Part shown: positions 25,895 to 33,858 of the stretch, one piece after another | How the letters are laid out: each line of letters starts with the position of its first letter | Numbering within the stretch: the first letter of the stretch is position 1 | Assembly: GCA_021806345.1 (NCBI GenBank) | Contig: JAJZXP010000301.1 | Span: 62,001-126,000, forward strand | Reading direction: 5' to 3' | Length of the DNA: 64,000 nt | Origin: Thermoplasmata archaeon | GTDB taxonomy: Archaea; Thermoplasmatota; Thermoplasmata; Thermoplasmatales; Thermoplasmataceae | Notes under the pieces: generated by a model | Database searches by the model: none | The model's input: only the letters and a program-made list of their open reading frames with translations | Told to the model about the DNA's origin: nothing | Made by a program: the position numbers and the translations under genes

Positions 25895-26137
25895 TTAGAG
25901 AATCCAATATAAATTGCTGTCAGTAATCATTTCAATAAAAACTCCAGGAACATCTTTGTATTTGTTTACCAGTTTCTCTCTTGTTTTGGCATATTCCAAG
26001 ATCTTCCCTTCTGAAATTGATACGTATTCTCCAACGTGAGACTTTATATCGTTATACATGCGGTTATAACTTTCAAAATTATCACTAAATTTCCTGAAAG
26101 TCTTAACCTGTTCAGGTGTTAGTGTTATGTTTTCCAT
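25895..26137 (-). CDS. Small partner of the retropepsin-like protease (DUF5678-like)
   Basis: An 80-residue soluble protein: an N-terminal helical half (TLTPEQVKTFRKFSDNFESY), then the pattern GEYVSISEGKILEYAKTREK and a final strand (GVFIEMI). The YVSISEGKILEY core resembles DUF5678-type small proteins that commonly precede retropepsin-like genes. It is the upstream gene of the pair with four bases between, and was probably co-expressed with the protease, perhaps as its substrate, inhibitor or stoichiometric partner. Family assignment is from memory of the pattern and is moderate. Confidence 0.6.
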   Translation of the reverse strand: MENITLTPEQVKTFRKFSDNFESYNRMYNDIKSHVGEYVSISEGKILEYAKTREKLVNKYKDVPGVFIEMITDSNLYWIL

Positions 26138-26700
26138 AAGTTATGAAGTATAAGAATGATATAAACATTATTACTAATCATGACAATAATTAATTACAGT
26201 TCTTCGTACTTTCATGTGAGTTTTTCTAATATCCACCCAATCCTCGCCGATCTATTGCAATAAATATCAAATCGATCAATAATTCGTTGAAGAATAGTGA
26301 TAAATCAACAATTTATCACTGTCTCATCACTCTTTCCCTTCTATAAGAGTCTGCCTTTGCATAGGTTATTTTCTTACCGCTGAAATCAGAGGAAGTAAGA
26401 GTCTCTTCATTGAACATCCTGATTATCATGTTACTTACCCTTATAACTGTTTCACCAACTTGCGGGGCAAAAGAACCGAATACTTATTGTATTATAATGT
26501 GAGATGAAACTTATATTTCCAATGAGAAATCTCATTGTCAGTAAACTTACTCCAGTCCTGTCGAAATGCTCAGGAAAATCTCAGAATTGTTACTGCAACT
26601 CTTTTCATTTCCAAATCATTATACATAAAATTCAAACGATAAAATCCTAGCTCCATCATATTTCTGAAACTAAAATAATCTTTAGCTTTTCGCTCAATCA
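26138..26700. other. Gene-poor stretch with an inverted repeat and a start-less reading frame
   Basis: Contains the inverted repeat GTGATAAAT-CAACA-ATTTATCAC (26297-26319). A minus-strand frame of 55 codons (26316-26483) reads protein-like (MFNEETLTSSDFSGKKITYA) but has no start at its 5' edge and ends inside the repeat; it looks like a truncated gene end. The rest shows nothing I can support. Confidence 0.4.
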
Positions 26701-27168
26701 TTAATACGAAAAAGGAACAAGTCTTAAAATCTCCATCCAAAATTTGAAAGCAGTATATTCTGGAGGTCTCCATTTATCAGACATTATCTCATACAGATCA
26801 CCACTATCGTCAAATTTCGAAAAAGCATAGGCTTTACAAAATGTCTCTTCGATTATGTGTGTACTTAAGTCTTTCAAGCCGTGTCCACTTGAAAAATATG
26901 CATGTGATAGTTCATGAAGGATTGTCTCCAATAGAAGATTTTTGAATTGTTTTTCTGTCCTGTTCTTGATCCTTTCCTAGCATATCAGGATGTGCGACTC
27001 ATCACATATTTCATCTCCTTGAGAAATATAACAGCCAGTTGCAATGCTTTTATCCATATACCCTCCAATCCTATCCATCAAAGATCTAATCTTTTCATCA
27101 CTTGGATAATGATGCCTATCTTCCATTGATTCCATTTCATAACCGTGCATAATTTCAGCACAGCACAA
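26701..27168 (-). pseudogene. HExxH metalloprotease-like protein interrupted by one in-frame TAG
   Basis: One continuous frame of about 155 codons broken only by an amber codon at 26977-26979. Before it: MESMEDRHHYPSDEKIRSL and a Cys-containing end (SHILIC). After it: ERIKNRTEKQFKN, then TILHELSHAYFSSG, a zinc-protease HExxH motif typical of short SprT/peptidase-like proteins. The text before and after the stop joins naturally (SHILIC-x-ERIKN before the HExxH helix). A point mutation in a former sense codon is the simplest view; readthrough is possible but unsupported. The first in-frame start candidate is TTG at 27166-27168; an ATG follows six codons later. Confidence 0.6.
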
Positions 27169-27547
27169 TCTTCACAAGCATGTACTGCTGCAATGTTTGC
27201 CCATGGTTTCTTCTTTTACGAAAAATATGGAAACACTGTTTAATTTATCAATAAGGATGCGGGAAATTACCTTTAGTCTTTTTACACTTATATCCTCTAT
27301 TTTGAATCCTGTATCGTAGTCATTAACAGATATTTCGGATTGAAATATATTATAGATGGTTTAAATATATTTGCCAAGAGAAATGTATACTTTTCCATAT
27401 AGTGCAAGATAATATATAGCGAAACATACATAATTTTAACATGACAAGAAAGAAATTTCTTCAGTGAATTGCTGATAAAGATTAAATTTTTATGTCTCAT
27501 TTTTTATGATACTTTTAAACGTGCAAAGGTTTTCATCCTGAAACAGA
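27169..27547. other. Gene-poor stretch
   Basis: About 380 AT-rich bases between two broken genes. On the minus strand near 27160-27200 a different frame shows a Cys cluster (HACEDCAVLKLC) upstream of the metalloprotease relic, possibly the frameshifted N-terminus of the same gene. Otherwise I see nothing to annotate. Confidence 0.3.
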
Positions 27548-28335
27548 TTAAAGATATCCACTCACTACTCTTGAATACTCATCTGTTAGGGTAGGATTCT
27601 TCTCTATAATGTTTGAAAGATACACGATGAAGTTAGCTTTTGCTAGTATTATTGTTCTTTCCTCTTCTTCATCAGTGCTTTTATCATATTCCTTGTATAC
27701 TATAATCGCTGAAATTTTTTCATCTTTAGGCACAAAGCCTCTCTTTCTAATTGGATTCTGAATAGACTCCGCTATAAATCCTCCTACCCGCAGAACGGAT
27801 CGCAAATTTTTGTTCCATCTGGTAACTTGTCGGCGCCTGCCATGTTCACAATGGCTTTTACAACTTTACGAGGCGTGAGATATTGACCAAGTTTGTTTTT
27901 TTCTTTACTCTCTTTGAGAAAAGTCTCAAAAAGTTTAGTTTTGAAGTCCTTTCTTATATTCTTGAGTGTGCCAAATGCATCATACTTTTTTAGAGAGTTA
28001 ACGAAAAGTGTTGCCTGACTCAAAACTGGTTCCCCATTTAAGCTAACAAATATTGTTCCAATGACTATGGTTGTGCCATTTTTTCCAGAGGGGAATAGTC
28101 CCCTAATTTTCTTTCGCGAAAGATTTGCATATTGTTTAAGAATATCCTCATCCGAAATTCTTTTTTATTCATTTCCATTAGTGACGGGAAGTTGATGAAT
28201 ATGTAAACTGCGCCTTTTCTCGGTGATAAATCAAATATTATCCCCTGAAACTAATGACGCGTTCTCTTTGTTATGCTGTTGATCGTTTATTTCCGCGGTT
28301 GTCTTGTAACGATCAAAATTAGATACGCTTATCAT
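27548..28335 (-). pseudogene. Broken N6-adenine DNA methylase (HsdM/Eco57I type)
   Basis: A methylase gene fragment with at least three frame changes. It starts at an ATG (28333-28335) reading ISVSNFDRYKTTAEINDQQ, shifts before FDLSPRKGAVYIFIN, shifts again after MNKK into ISDEDILKQYANLSRKK, then runs to KLGQYLTPRKVV and motif I. There the text DPFCG is followed, one base out of frame, by GGFIAESIQNPI (27790 region), restoring the motif DPFCG-GGF. It ends after AKANFIVYLSNIIEKNPTL, before the NPPF catalytic motif, so it is also truncated. The adenine-methyltransferase half of a restriction-modification system, now dead. Divergent from the intact DUF262 nuclease. Confidence 0.8.
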
Positions 28336-28391
28336 TATAATACCTAACCGACCAAAAGAAAGCGTAGGGAAAACCTATTTAACCAATTACG

Positions 28392-28398
28392 TTTATAC
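28392..28398 (+). promoter_or_regulatory. TATA-like box of the DUF262/DUF1524 gene
   Basis: TTTATAC lies about 22-24 bases before the ATG at 28416, consistent with a leaderless transcript of the nuclease gene. Confidence 0.45.
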
Positions 28399-28415
28399 TT
28401 GCTGGTGTCTAAATA

Positions 28416-30086
28416 ATGTCATTCATTGATCCCACAGATATGAGTATTAGAACGTTACTTATGCCTGCCCAGACCGCGTATAAAGTACCTTTGTATCAAA
28501 GACCATACGCATGGAAAGAAGAACAATGGCAAGACCTAATCGATGATGTGAAAGGTCTGAATGACCAAGAACTTTTTCTTGGTTCAATTGTTGTTGTGCC
28601 GCAAGGTAAACATCATGCTGGAGTAAACTATTTTGAAGTGGTTGACGGCCAGCAAAGACTAACTACACTTTTAATTTGGTTTTCCGCGATCAGGGATTTA
28701 GAACTAGAGAAAGGTAATGAGAAAAAGGCTAATTACATAGATGAAACATTTTTATTTTCTAAGGAATTCGAACGAAATGAACCAATATCGATTCCGAAGA
28801 TTACTCTTGGACTTCGTGATAATATCGCCTTCGTTAAAATATTAAAACGCCAGAAGAATGCGCAAGAGAATCTGATTACAGATTGTTATAAATTTTTCAA
28901 AAAACAAACCTACGACTCTGATCTGATGGATAGATTGCTTGACAATATATACCTTATTCACATAAATGCCATGAGCTACGTCAACGCATTTAGATTGTTT
29001 GAAACTTTAAATGATCGCGGGTTGGAATTATCAGCTATAGACCTAATCAAGAATTTTATATTGATGCATCTGACTTCTGAAAACGCAAAAGAAGAAATTA
29101 TCAACCAAACAATTGAAAATTGGAACGAGATATATCAGAAGCTAGGGAAAAGTGACCCAGTCCAGTTTCTTAGAAGGTATACAATGTCTAATTACAAAGG
29201 AAAGATCACGGAAACTAGACTTTATGAAACAATTAAGACAAAGGTACAAGATCTTGAGGTAGGTGATCTTGTTGAATTTGTGAAGGATATCAATTACAAA
29301 GCTTCAATTTACGAAAAGATAATCAGTGAAAGTTTCGGAGATGAAAAAGTAAACAATGCACTTTCAAATCTTGCCATGGTTGAGGTTGGACCAAGCTATA
29401 TCCTTCTGATGAAATTATTCGCCTTTTTGGAAGAAGGAAAATGCCAAAAACCACAAATTATAGAAGTTCTGCGAATGGTTGAAACGTTTCACATCAGGTG
29501 GGGAATCTGCGGAAAAACTACTTCAAAACTTGATCAAATTTACAATGAACTCTCAAATGAGATCAGTGAGAGTAATCTGAATAACTTAGTAAATCTAGTT
29601 AACGAAAGGTTTACAAAAGAACTCAAGCTTGAAGCAGACAATATCTCCTTTGAAAGGAGTTTTAAAACTCGATCCTTAAAGCCTTCTGAATTAAGAAGCA
29701 AATATATACTTTGGAAATTATCTGATCCTACAGGCGAGACCATTCCAGACCTAAGTGTAATTCAAACTGAACACATTATGCCACAAACCCTTAGCCCCGA
29801 GTGGTACTCCTATTTAGGCCTAAAAACTGGAAAAAACAACGAAGAGATTAAGTCAATATGGGAAGAATACTTGAACCGAATAGGCAATTTAGCTATCATA
29901 AAAAATGAGTGGAATGCGAGAGACTCCAACAAATTGTTTGAAGTTAAAAAAATGGACTATATGAAATCCGAATTCGCATCAACTAGCGATTTGGCCAGTC
30001 TTGATATGTGGTCTTTTAACGAGATAGATGAAAGGAGTAATGAATTATGTCAAAAAGCATTAGAAAAATGGAGTTGGAAATTCTAG
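28416..30086 (+). CDS. GmrSD-like DUF262/DUF1524 nuclease
   Basis: A 556-residue defence-type enzyme. The N-terminal DUF262 domain has the ParB/Srx-like signature VVDGQQRLTTLL (about residues 74-85) after VPLYQRPYAW. The C-terminal DUF1524 HNH domain shows TEHIMPQTLSPEW (about residues 449-461) and RIGNLAIIKNEWNARDSN, with the His and Asn residues expected of the HNH fold. GmrSD proteins cut DNA carrying modified bases in an NTP-dependent manner, and SspE/BrxU relatives protect against phage. All motifs look intact, unlike the neighbouring methylase. Divergent with its own TATA-like box. Target modification unknown. Confidence 0.88.
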   Translation: MSFIDPTDMSIRTLLMPAQTAYKVPLYQRPYAWKEEQWQDLIDDVKGLNDQELFLGSIVVVPQGKHHAGVNYFEVVDGQQRLTTLLIWFSAIRDLELEKGNEKKANYIDETFLFSKEFERNEPISIPKITLGLRDNIAFVKILKRQKNAQENLITDCYKFFKKQTYDSDLMDRLLDNIYLIHINAMSYVNAFRLFETLNDRGLELSAIDLIKNFILMHLTSENAKEEIINQTIENWNEIYQKLGKSDPVQFLRRYTMSNYKGKITETRLYETIKTKVQDLEVGDLVEFVKDINYKASIYEKIISESFGDEKVNNALSNLAMVEVGPSYILLMKLFAFLEEGKCQKPQIIEVLRMVETFHIRWGICGKTTSKLDQIYNELSNEISESNLNNLVNLVNERFTKELKLEADNISFERSFKTRSLKPSELRSKYILWKLSDPTGETIPDLSVIQTEHIMPQTLSPEWYSYLGLKTGKNNEEIKSIWEEYLNRIGNLAIIKNEWNARDSNKLFEVKKMDYMKSEFASTSDLASLDMWSFNEIDERSNELCQKALEKWSWKF

Positions 30087-30125
30087 TACGGATATCTTAA
30101 CTCGCAAATCATGACTGATAAAAAA

Positions 30126-30389
30126 TTAAAATAGCGAACCATTCAATTGCCAATGGAATCTATGGTCATGCTGGACAAGATCATGGACGTAATTCCAGAA
30201 TTTGAGTACCAAAGTTATGTTGGGATTCTTATTACCTTTTTTGTATGTCCCAATATAGGCTCTTATGTTTAGGACATGCGGTGAATTGATCTTAATCTGA
30301 TTTGGGAGTATGCCCCGTAATAATTCGTCGTAATTCCAATGTTCAGGATTGATAATTTTAAACTTGTTTTCATCAAAAACGAATACATT
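30126..30389 (-). pseudogene. Coding-like fragment without start codon
   Basis: An 87-codon minus-strand frame ending in TAA at 30126-30128 that reads as convincing protein (FVFDENKFKIINPEHW, LRGILPNQIKINSPHVLNI, TLVLKFWNYVHDL). It is closed upstream by a stop at 30390-30392 and has no ATG, GTG or TTG at its beginning. The upstream gene 30412-31020 is in another frame, 22 bases away. It may be the second gene of that operon with a lost start, or the tail of a frameshifted longer gene. No family recognised. Confidence 0.5.
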
Positions 30390-30411
30390 TTACCCCAATA
30401 TTATGGGTAAT

Positions 30412-31020
30412 TCAATCCATAAACCTATCATCCACATTAAGATCTCTTGAGTAAACTTCAAAATGCGGAAAATAAATTCTAACCAGTGGTCCCAATTCGT
30501 AAAATAGGCCCTCAACACTTTTAATGGAGTTAAGACGAAGGAACTTCTGTCGCACAATCGGTATTCTATTGTCAATCAAAAGTTGTATTTCTTTCTGTAT
30601 TTCAGTTCCAGTGCCTTGATAAGTATTCTTCTTTGATGAAGTTGCGGACCTAACAAAAAAATATGAATAAAACGTGGGAGTAAAACTATAGAATCCATTA
30701 CTGAATTCTATTGGAGTTATAATATAACTATGACTTTCGATGGTTCCTTCATCAACATCTAGTTCAATCACGCTAACCTTTGTTCTTTCTGAGTTTGTTC
30801 CATCGGTTAGTGCACACGCACCCTCTAACACGGTTTTAAAAGCATTTATGGTTTCATATTTTGCTGTTTGCGGCAGTTCGACAGGTACAAATTCAAATAA
30901 AAAAGAATGATTGTCTTCGTCATTTTTATTTATTCCCTTTAAATCAAAAAATTCCATTTTTAATGCCTTAAGGACTTTCTTGATTTCCTCATTTTCTCTT
31001 ATATATAGTTTTTTATCCAT
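30412..31020 (-). CDS. Hypothetical protein
   Basis: A 202-residue soluble protein with no motif I recognise. It has a helical start (ENEEIKKVLKALKMEFFDL), then many strand-like segments (FLFEFVPVELP, KVSVIELDVDEG, YIITPIEFSNGFYSF) and an RQKFLRLNSIKSV region. A TATA-like palindromic run (CTTATATATAAG) lies about 25 bases upstream of the ATG, suggesting a leaderless, functional message. It is followed closely by a start-less coding fragment on the same strand. Its place between a DUF262 nuclease and regulators suggests an accessory or defence role, but this is context only. Confidence 0.6.
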   Translation of the reverse strand: MDKKLYIRENEEIKKVLKALKMEFFDLKGINKNDEDNHSFLFEFVPVELPQTAKYETINAFKTVLEGACALTDGTNSERTKVSVIELDVDEGTIESHSYIITPIEFSNGFYSFTPTFYSYFFVRSATSSKKNTYQGTGTEIQKEIQLLIDNRIPIVRQKFLRLNSIKSVEGLFYELGPLVRIYFPHFEVYSRDLNVDDRFMD

Positions 31021-31091
31021 GCATTAACGAACTCTTATCTTATATATAAGTATATGAAAAAAGCTAAAAATAGTATTAGGACAATTTGCGA

Positions 31092-31523
31092 TTAGTTCCA
31101 TATCCCGACGCCTTCCACAGTTTTTGTCATGTCTATGTGCCTGATGGACTTAAGGAAATGGTTATCACGCTCTTTCATGTTCCATTCAACCATCAAAATG
31201 CCGATTTCCCGATATGTTCCAGCAATCTTAAGAGAGTGAAAAGCCCTGTCAATGCCGGTGCCTGGATTCATGACCGCATCCATGAAATCTGATTCCAGTC
31301 CCATTCTTTTGGTAAATGTCTCAAGCCATTCGTTGAAGCGATCAATCAGATTTTCCTCACCCTCATACGGTTCGATATCTCCCCTTAGATCCTTTACTTC
31401 CTTGTAGAAGGTCCTTACTTCTGGCATGATTTTCCCCGTGATTGATTCGTTTTCATTCCTTAAGCCCTGTTTCTGCCTGTGAAGTGAGATCCTGTTTCTC
31501 CAAGTTACTGTTTCTGTATCCAT
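31092..31523 (-). CDS. Hypothetical protein
   Basis: A 143-residue charged protein (ISLHRQKQGLRNENESITGK, EWLETFTKRMGLESDFMDAV, LVEWNMKERDNHFL), mostly helical in appearance, with no membrane segment and no family recognised. It overlaps the end of the short frame 31505-31756 by 19 bases. The AbrB-like frame 31874-32011 lies further upstream on the same strand, so the three could form one unit. Coding status rests on composition and length alone. Confidence 0.45.
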   Translation of the reverse strand: MDTETVTWRNRISLHRQKQGLRNENESITGKIMPEVRTFYKEVKDLRGDIEPYEGEENLIDRFNEWLETFTKRMGLESDFMDAVMNPGTGIDRAFHSLKIAGTYREIGILMVEWNMKERDNHFLKSIRHIDMTKTVEGVGIWN

Positions 31524-31756
31524 GCTGTTTCCCCTCTTATTGCTGCTTTTAGTGTTGCAGCGACACCCTCGTTCCTGAGGCTCAATAGCAAGCTCTTAGC
31601 CGTTCCTTTTATGCCTTGGGAATTATGGCCAGTTTTCCCAAACCATGTATTTATGTTCCTTCCATACATACATATTACCCGCTTTTGGGTGCAGGAGCTT
31701 GTCATTACTGTGTCGTTTTGAATGAGCTCCTGTTTTCCACTGTTTTTTGGCAGCAC
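31505..31756 (-). CDS. Doubtful small hypothetical protein
   Basis: An 83-codon frame starting with GTG. The later part (GIKGTAKSLLLSLRNEGVAA) looks helical and protein-like, while the first 25 codons do not. It overlaps the next gene by 19 bases. It may be a small gene of the AbrB-led unit, a decayed fragment or chance. Confidence 0.3.
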   Translation of the reverse strand: MLPKNSGKQELIQNDTVMTSSCTQKRVICMYGRNINTWFGKTGHNSQGIKGTAKSLLLSLRNEGVAATLKAAIRGETAWIQKQ

Positions 31757-31873
31757 AATGGGGCTGCTTGTTTCCCTCGGAGATACCCTCCCCTAAGTTT
31801 TCAAAAAATGGGAATCCATCTAAGCTGCCTCATCGGAATTAGAAAGCTTCGTAATTTTGTCCCTATCTACTAT

Positions 31874-32011
31874 TTAGAGTAAATCTATGACAAGATCAGA
31901 ACCTTCAGAAATGTTAAAATTATTCCTTACCTCGATTGGAATTTGGCACCTTCCATTATTTTTCACCCTCAAAATCAACTTCAAGTTTTCACCTATTGGT
32001 TGTTTTACCAA
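31874..32011 (-). CDS. AbrB/SpoVT-like small DNA-binding protein
   Basis: A 45-residue frame from TTG (32009-32011) to TAA (31874-31876). Its core RVKNNGRCQIPIEVRNNFNI (about residues 15-34), then EGSDLVIDLL, is the swapped-hairpin AbrB pattern (G-x-x-x-IP-x-x-VR). AbrB proteins bind promoter DNA as dimers and often act as antitoxins or regulators. A TTG start and an early stop leave only the minimal domain; sequence after the stop (IVDRDKITKLS) could be a lost tail. It is divergent from the winged-helix gene at 32060. Confidence 0.6.
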   Translation of the reverse strand: MVKQPIGENLKLILRVKNNGRCQIPIEVRNNFNISEGSDLVIDLL

Positions 32012-32059
32012 TTGCCCTTAACAAAATGTAAATGTACAATTGGAATATTAGATTTATAA

Positions 32060-32591
32060 ATGGACCCGCTTGATTTTAAATATGCTAAATCTGTTGTGAT
32101 TGAGCTTTACAAAAAGTCTCCTCTTAAAAAATCGGATTTTTATAATATTGTAAAGAGTCACCAAGCATTAGACAATCTTATAGATGCGTTGGAAAATAGT
32201 GGATATTTGGTAAAGACTTCAAATAAAGGCGTTCTAAAAATTTATACAATTTCAATAACTGGAAAGGGAAAAACCGTTGCTGAAAACCTCCTCAACGCCG
32301 AACTGGCCGCTGAAGGAAAACTTCCCCCCTTATCAATTCCTTTCTGGAACTCAGAGATTGCTTATCGATCTCTTGAAAAGCAAAGAGATCGCGTATTCAA
32401 AAGCAATCGAAAAGTACCCTGAAGTTCGAGGAGAATTGGAGAAGCTGGAAGAATTAAATCTGGTTGAAATCAATGGGAAAGGTTCTGGACCGCCTCTTGA
32501 TGGGGGTTTACGGCCTTGCAGGATTGGTGGGGATGTGGCAAGTTTGCTAGAGGATATAGAAAGTCTTTTGAGGAATATGGGTGTTGGTTGA
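32060..32591 (+). pseudogene. Double winged-helix regulator with a frameshift in a C6 run
   Basis: The first frame (32060 onward) encodes a winged helix (SVVIELYKKSPLKKSDFYNI, ALENSGYLVKT, YTISITGKGKTVAENLL). At a run of six C (within 32320-32345) the reading shifts by one base; in the other frame the text continues LSGTQRLLIDLLKSKEIAYS, then ELEKLEELNLVEINGKG, a second helix-turn-helix-like stretch, and stops at 32591. Deleting one C would give a single 176-residue protein. It may be a slippage mutation, a sequence error or programmed frameshifting. Each frame alone is also open: 32060-32422 and 32277-32591. Confidence 0.6.
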
Positions 32592-32640
32592 TATGGTTAA
32601 CAAGTTCTATGTTTCGCAATTTATGGAGCGGGTGAGATAG

Positions 32641-33351
32641 ATGGGATATACAAAATACGAAGTGATGATATTTCTGGAAAACGGAAATCCGGTTGCTGGC
32701 GCACAGGTAGAAGCTTTCAATCGAAATGCTGTGCTTCCGTCATCGAAAAATTTCACAGGAACAACTGGTCCAGATGGTTCCTATGCTTGGGACACACTTG
32801 CAACGGGTTTTAATAACGATACATATGACTTCCACTCTTTTAAGGAAATAGAATCAATACTTTATGAGGCAGTATGGTCCGAAAGAGTAATGCCAAACAA
32901 ACCTTATCAGAAAGATGTTACACTTCATACACAGCTTTTAAAGGATTTGAAAGAACTTAACATACCTAAAAGTATTTTGGATAAAGTAAATTCAGAAGAT
33001 AGTGGAAAGTATATACTATCAGCAATTGACGAACTGAATAAGTGCATCAGATATAATCTCTCCAAATCTGCAGTTACATTATCAACGAGTATACTTGAAG
33101 GAGTGATCAAAATACACTTGACGAAGAAGAATGCATGGGATGAGTCTTTTGATAACGTTACTTTTGGACGTCTAATCTCAAAGATTAAAAACAAGAATAT
33201 TGTTGCTGCAGGATTGATGAATAAACTTGAGGCTTTAAACAAACTGAGATTACCTGCGGCACATTTCAAGGGAACCGATACTACTACTGATGAGGCAAGA
33301 ATTGGGATGTCCGTAGTGAAGGAATTTCTTTATCTGGCTTTTCAGGATTAA
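32641..33351 (+). CDS. Carboxypeptidase-regulatory-like domain fused to a HEPN-type domain
   Basis: 236 residues in two parts. The N-terminus (about 1-70) reads as a small beta sandwich of the carboxypeptidase regulatory-like type (VMIFLENGNPVAGAQVEAF, then GTTGPDGSYAWDTL). The C-terminus (about 95-236) is helical and resembles HEPN/DUF4145-like domains: SAIDELNKCIRYNLSKSAV, TSILEGVIKIHL and LNKLRLPAAHFKG, where RLPAAH fits the HEPN RNase motif R-x4-H. The fusion is unusual. There is no signal peptide, so it is probably cytoplasmic. It starts 49 bases after the frameshifted regulator. Function is inferred as a possible RNase effector. Confidence 0.6.
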   Translation: MGYTKYEVMIFLENGNPVAGAQVEAFNRNAVLPSSKNFTGTTGPDGSYAWDTLATGFNNDTYDFHSFKEIESILYEAVWSERVMPNKPYQKDVTLHTQLLKDLKELNIPKSILDKVNSEDSGKYILSAIDELNKCIRYNLSKSAVTLSTSILEGVIKIHLTKKNAWDESFDNVTFGRLISKIKNKNIVAAGLMNKLEALNKLRLPAAHFKGTDTTTDEARIGMSVVKEFLYLAFQD

Positions 33352-33447
33352 TCATCTTCCTGATAGAATGTTCAGAAATGAATAAAATTCGTACCGAAAG
33401 GATCATTCTACTACTTTTAGTGTGTAGTTATTAGAATCTTCATTTTA

Positions 33448-33858
33448 TTATTCAGGATTTCTCACTTGAATTTTTAATAGTTCAATGTAAAATAACAAAA
33501 TAAACGCCGGCAGTGTCCATATCTGATAATAGATGGCAATAGCCTTTAATATACCAGAGACGAAGTATGATGATAAGTTTGCAATAATAAGGAGAGTAAC
33601 TGCACCAGAAATATTAAATAACGTTCTTATAACATTTCTTATATATTCGGCGCCTGAGGTCATCCCTTCAATTGAAATGAAAACAGTAATCATCACAAAA
33701 ATAGCTCCGAAAAATATGGAGTCAACTATTATCATCGCATTTGGAAGATTTGTACTTGAATAGGCATAGATAACTTCATTATGGAAATAACCCGTTAAGA
33801 TCCACCATATTAGAATTAAAAATGCTGCAAACCCAATCCATCTTGGAATTTCACTCAT
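33448..33858 (-). CDS. Four-helix membrane protein coupled to the methyltransferase-endonuclease gene
   Basis: A 136-residue integral membrane protein with four hydrophobic segments (about residues 7-26, 40-62, 80-101 and 110-130). The ATG at 33856-33858 is chosen because it overlaps the TGA of the upstream restriction-modification gene as ATGA, the classic translational-coupling arrangement; a longer frame would begin inside that gene. No family recognised. A membrane protein tied to a type II restriction-modification gene is unusual and could belong to a larger defence unit or be an independent gene that shares the transcript. Confidence 0.6.
   Translation of the reverse strand: MSEIPRWIGFAAFLILIWWILTGYFHNEVIYAYSSTNLPNAMIIVDSIFFGAIFVMITVFISIEGMTSGAEYIRNVIRTLFNISGAVTLLIIANLSSYFVSGILKAIAIYYQIWTLPAFILLFYIELLKIQVRNPE

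Noticed and set aside
27297..27500. 67-codon minus-strand frame
   Set aside because: Low-complexity translated AT-rich DNA with no supporting signal.
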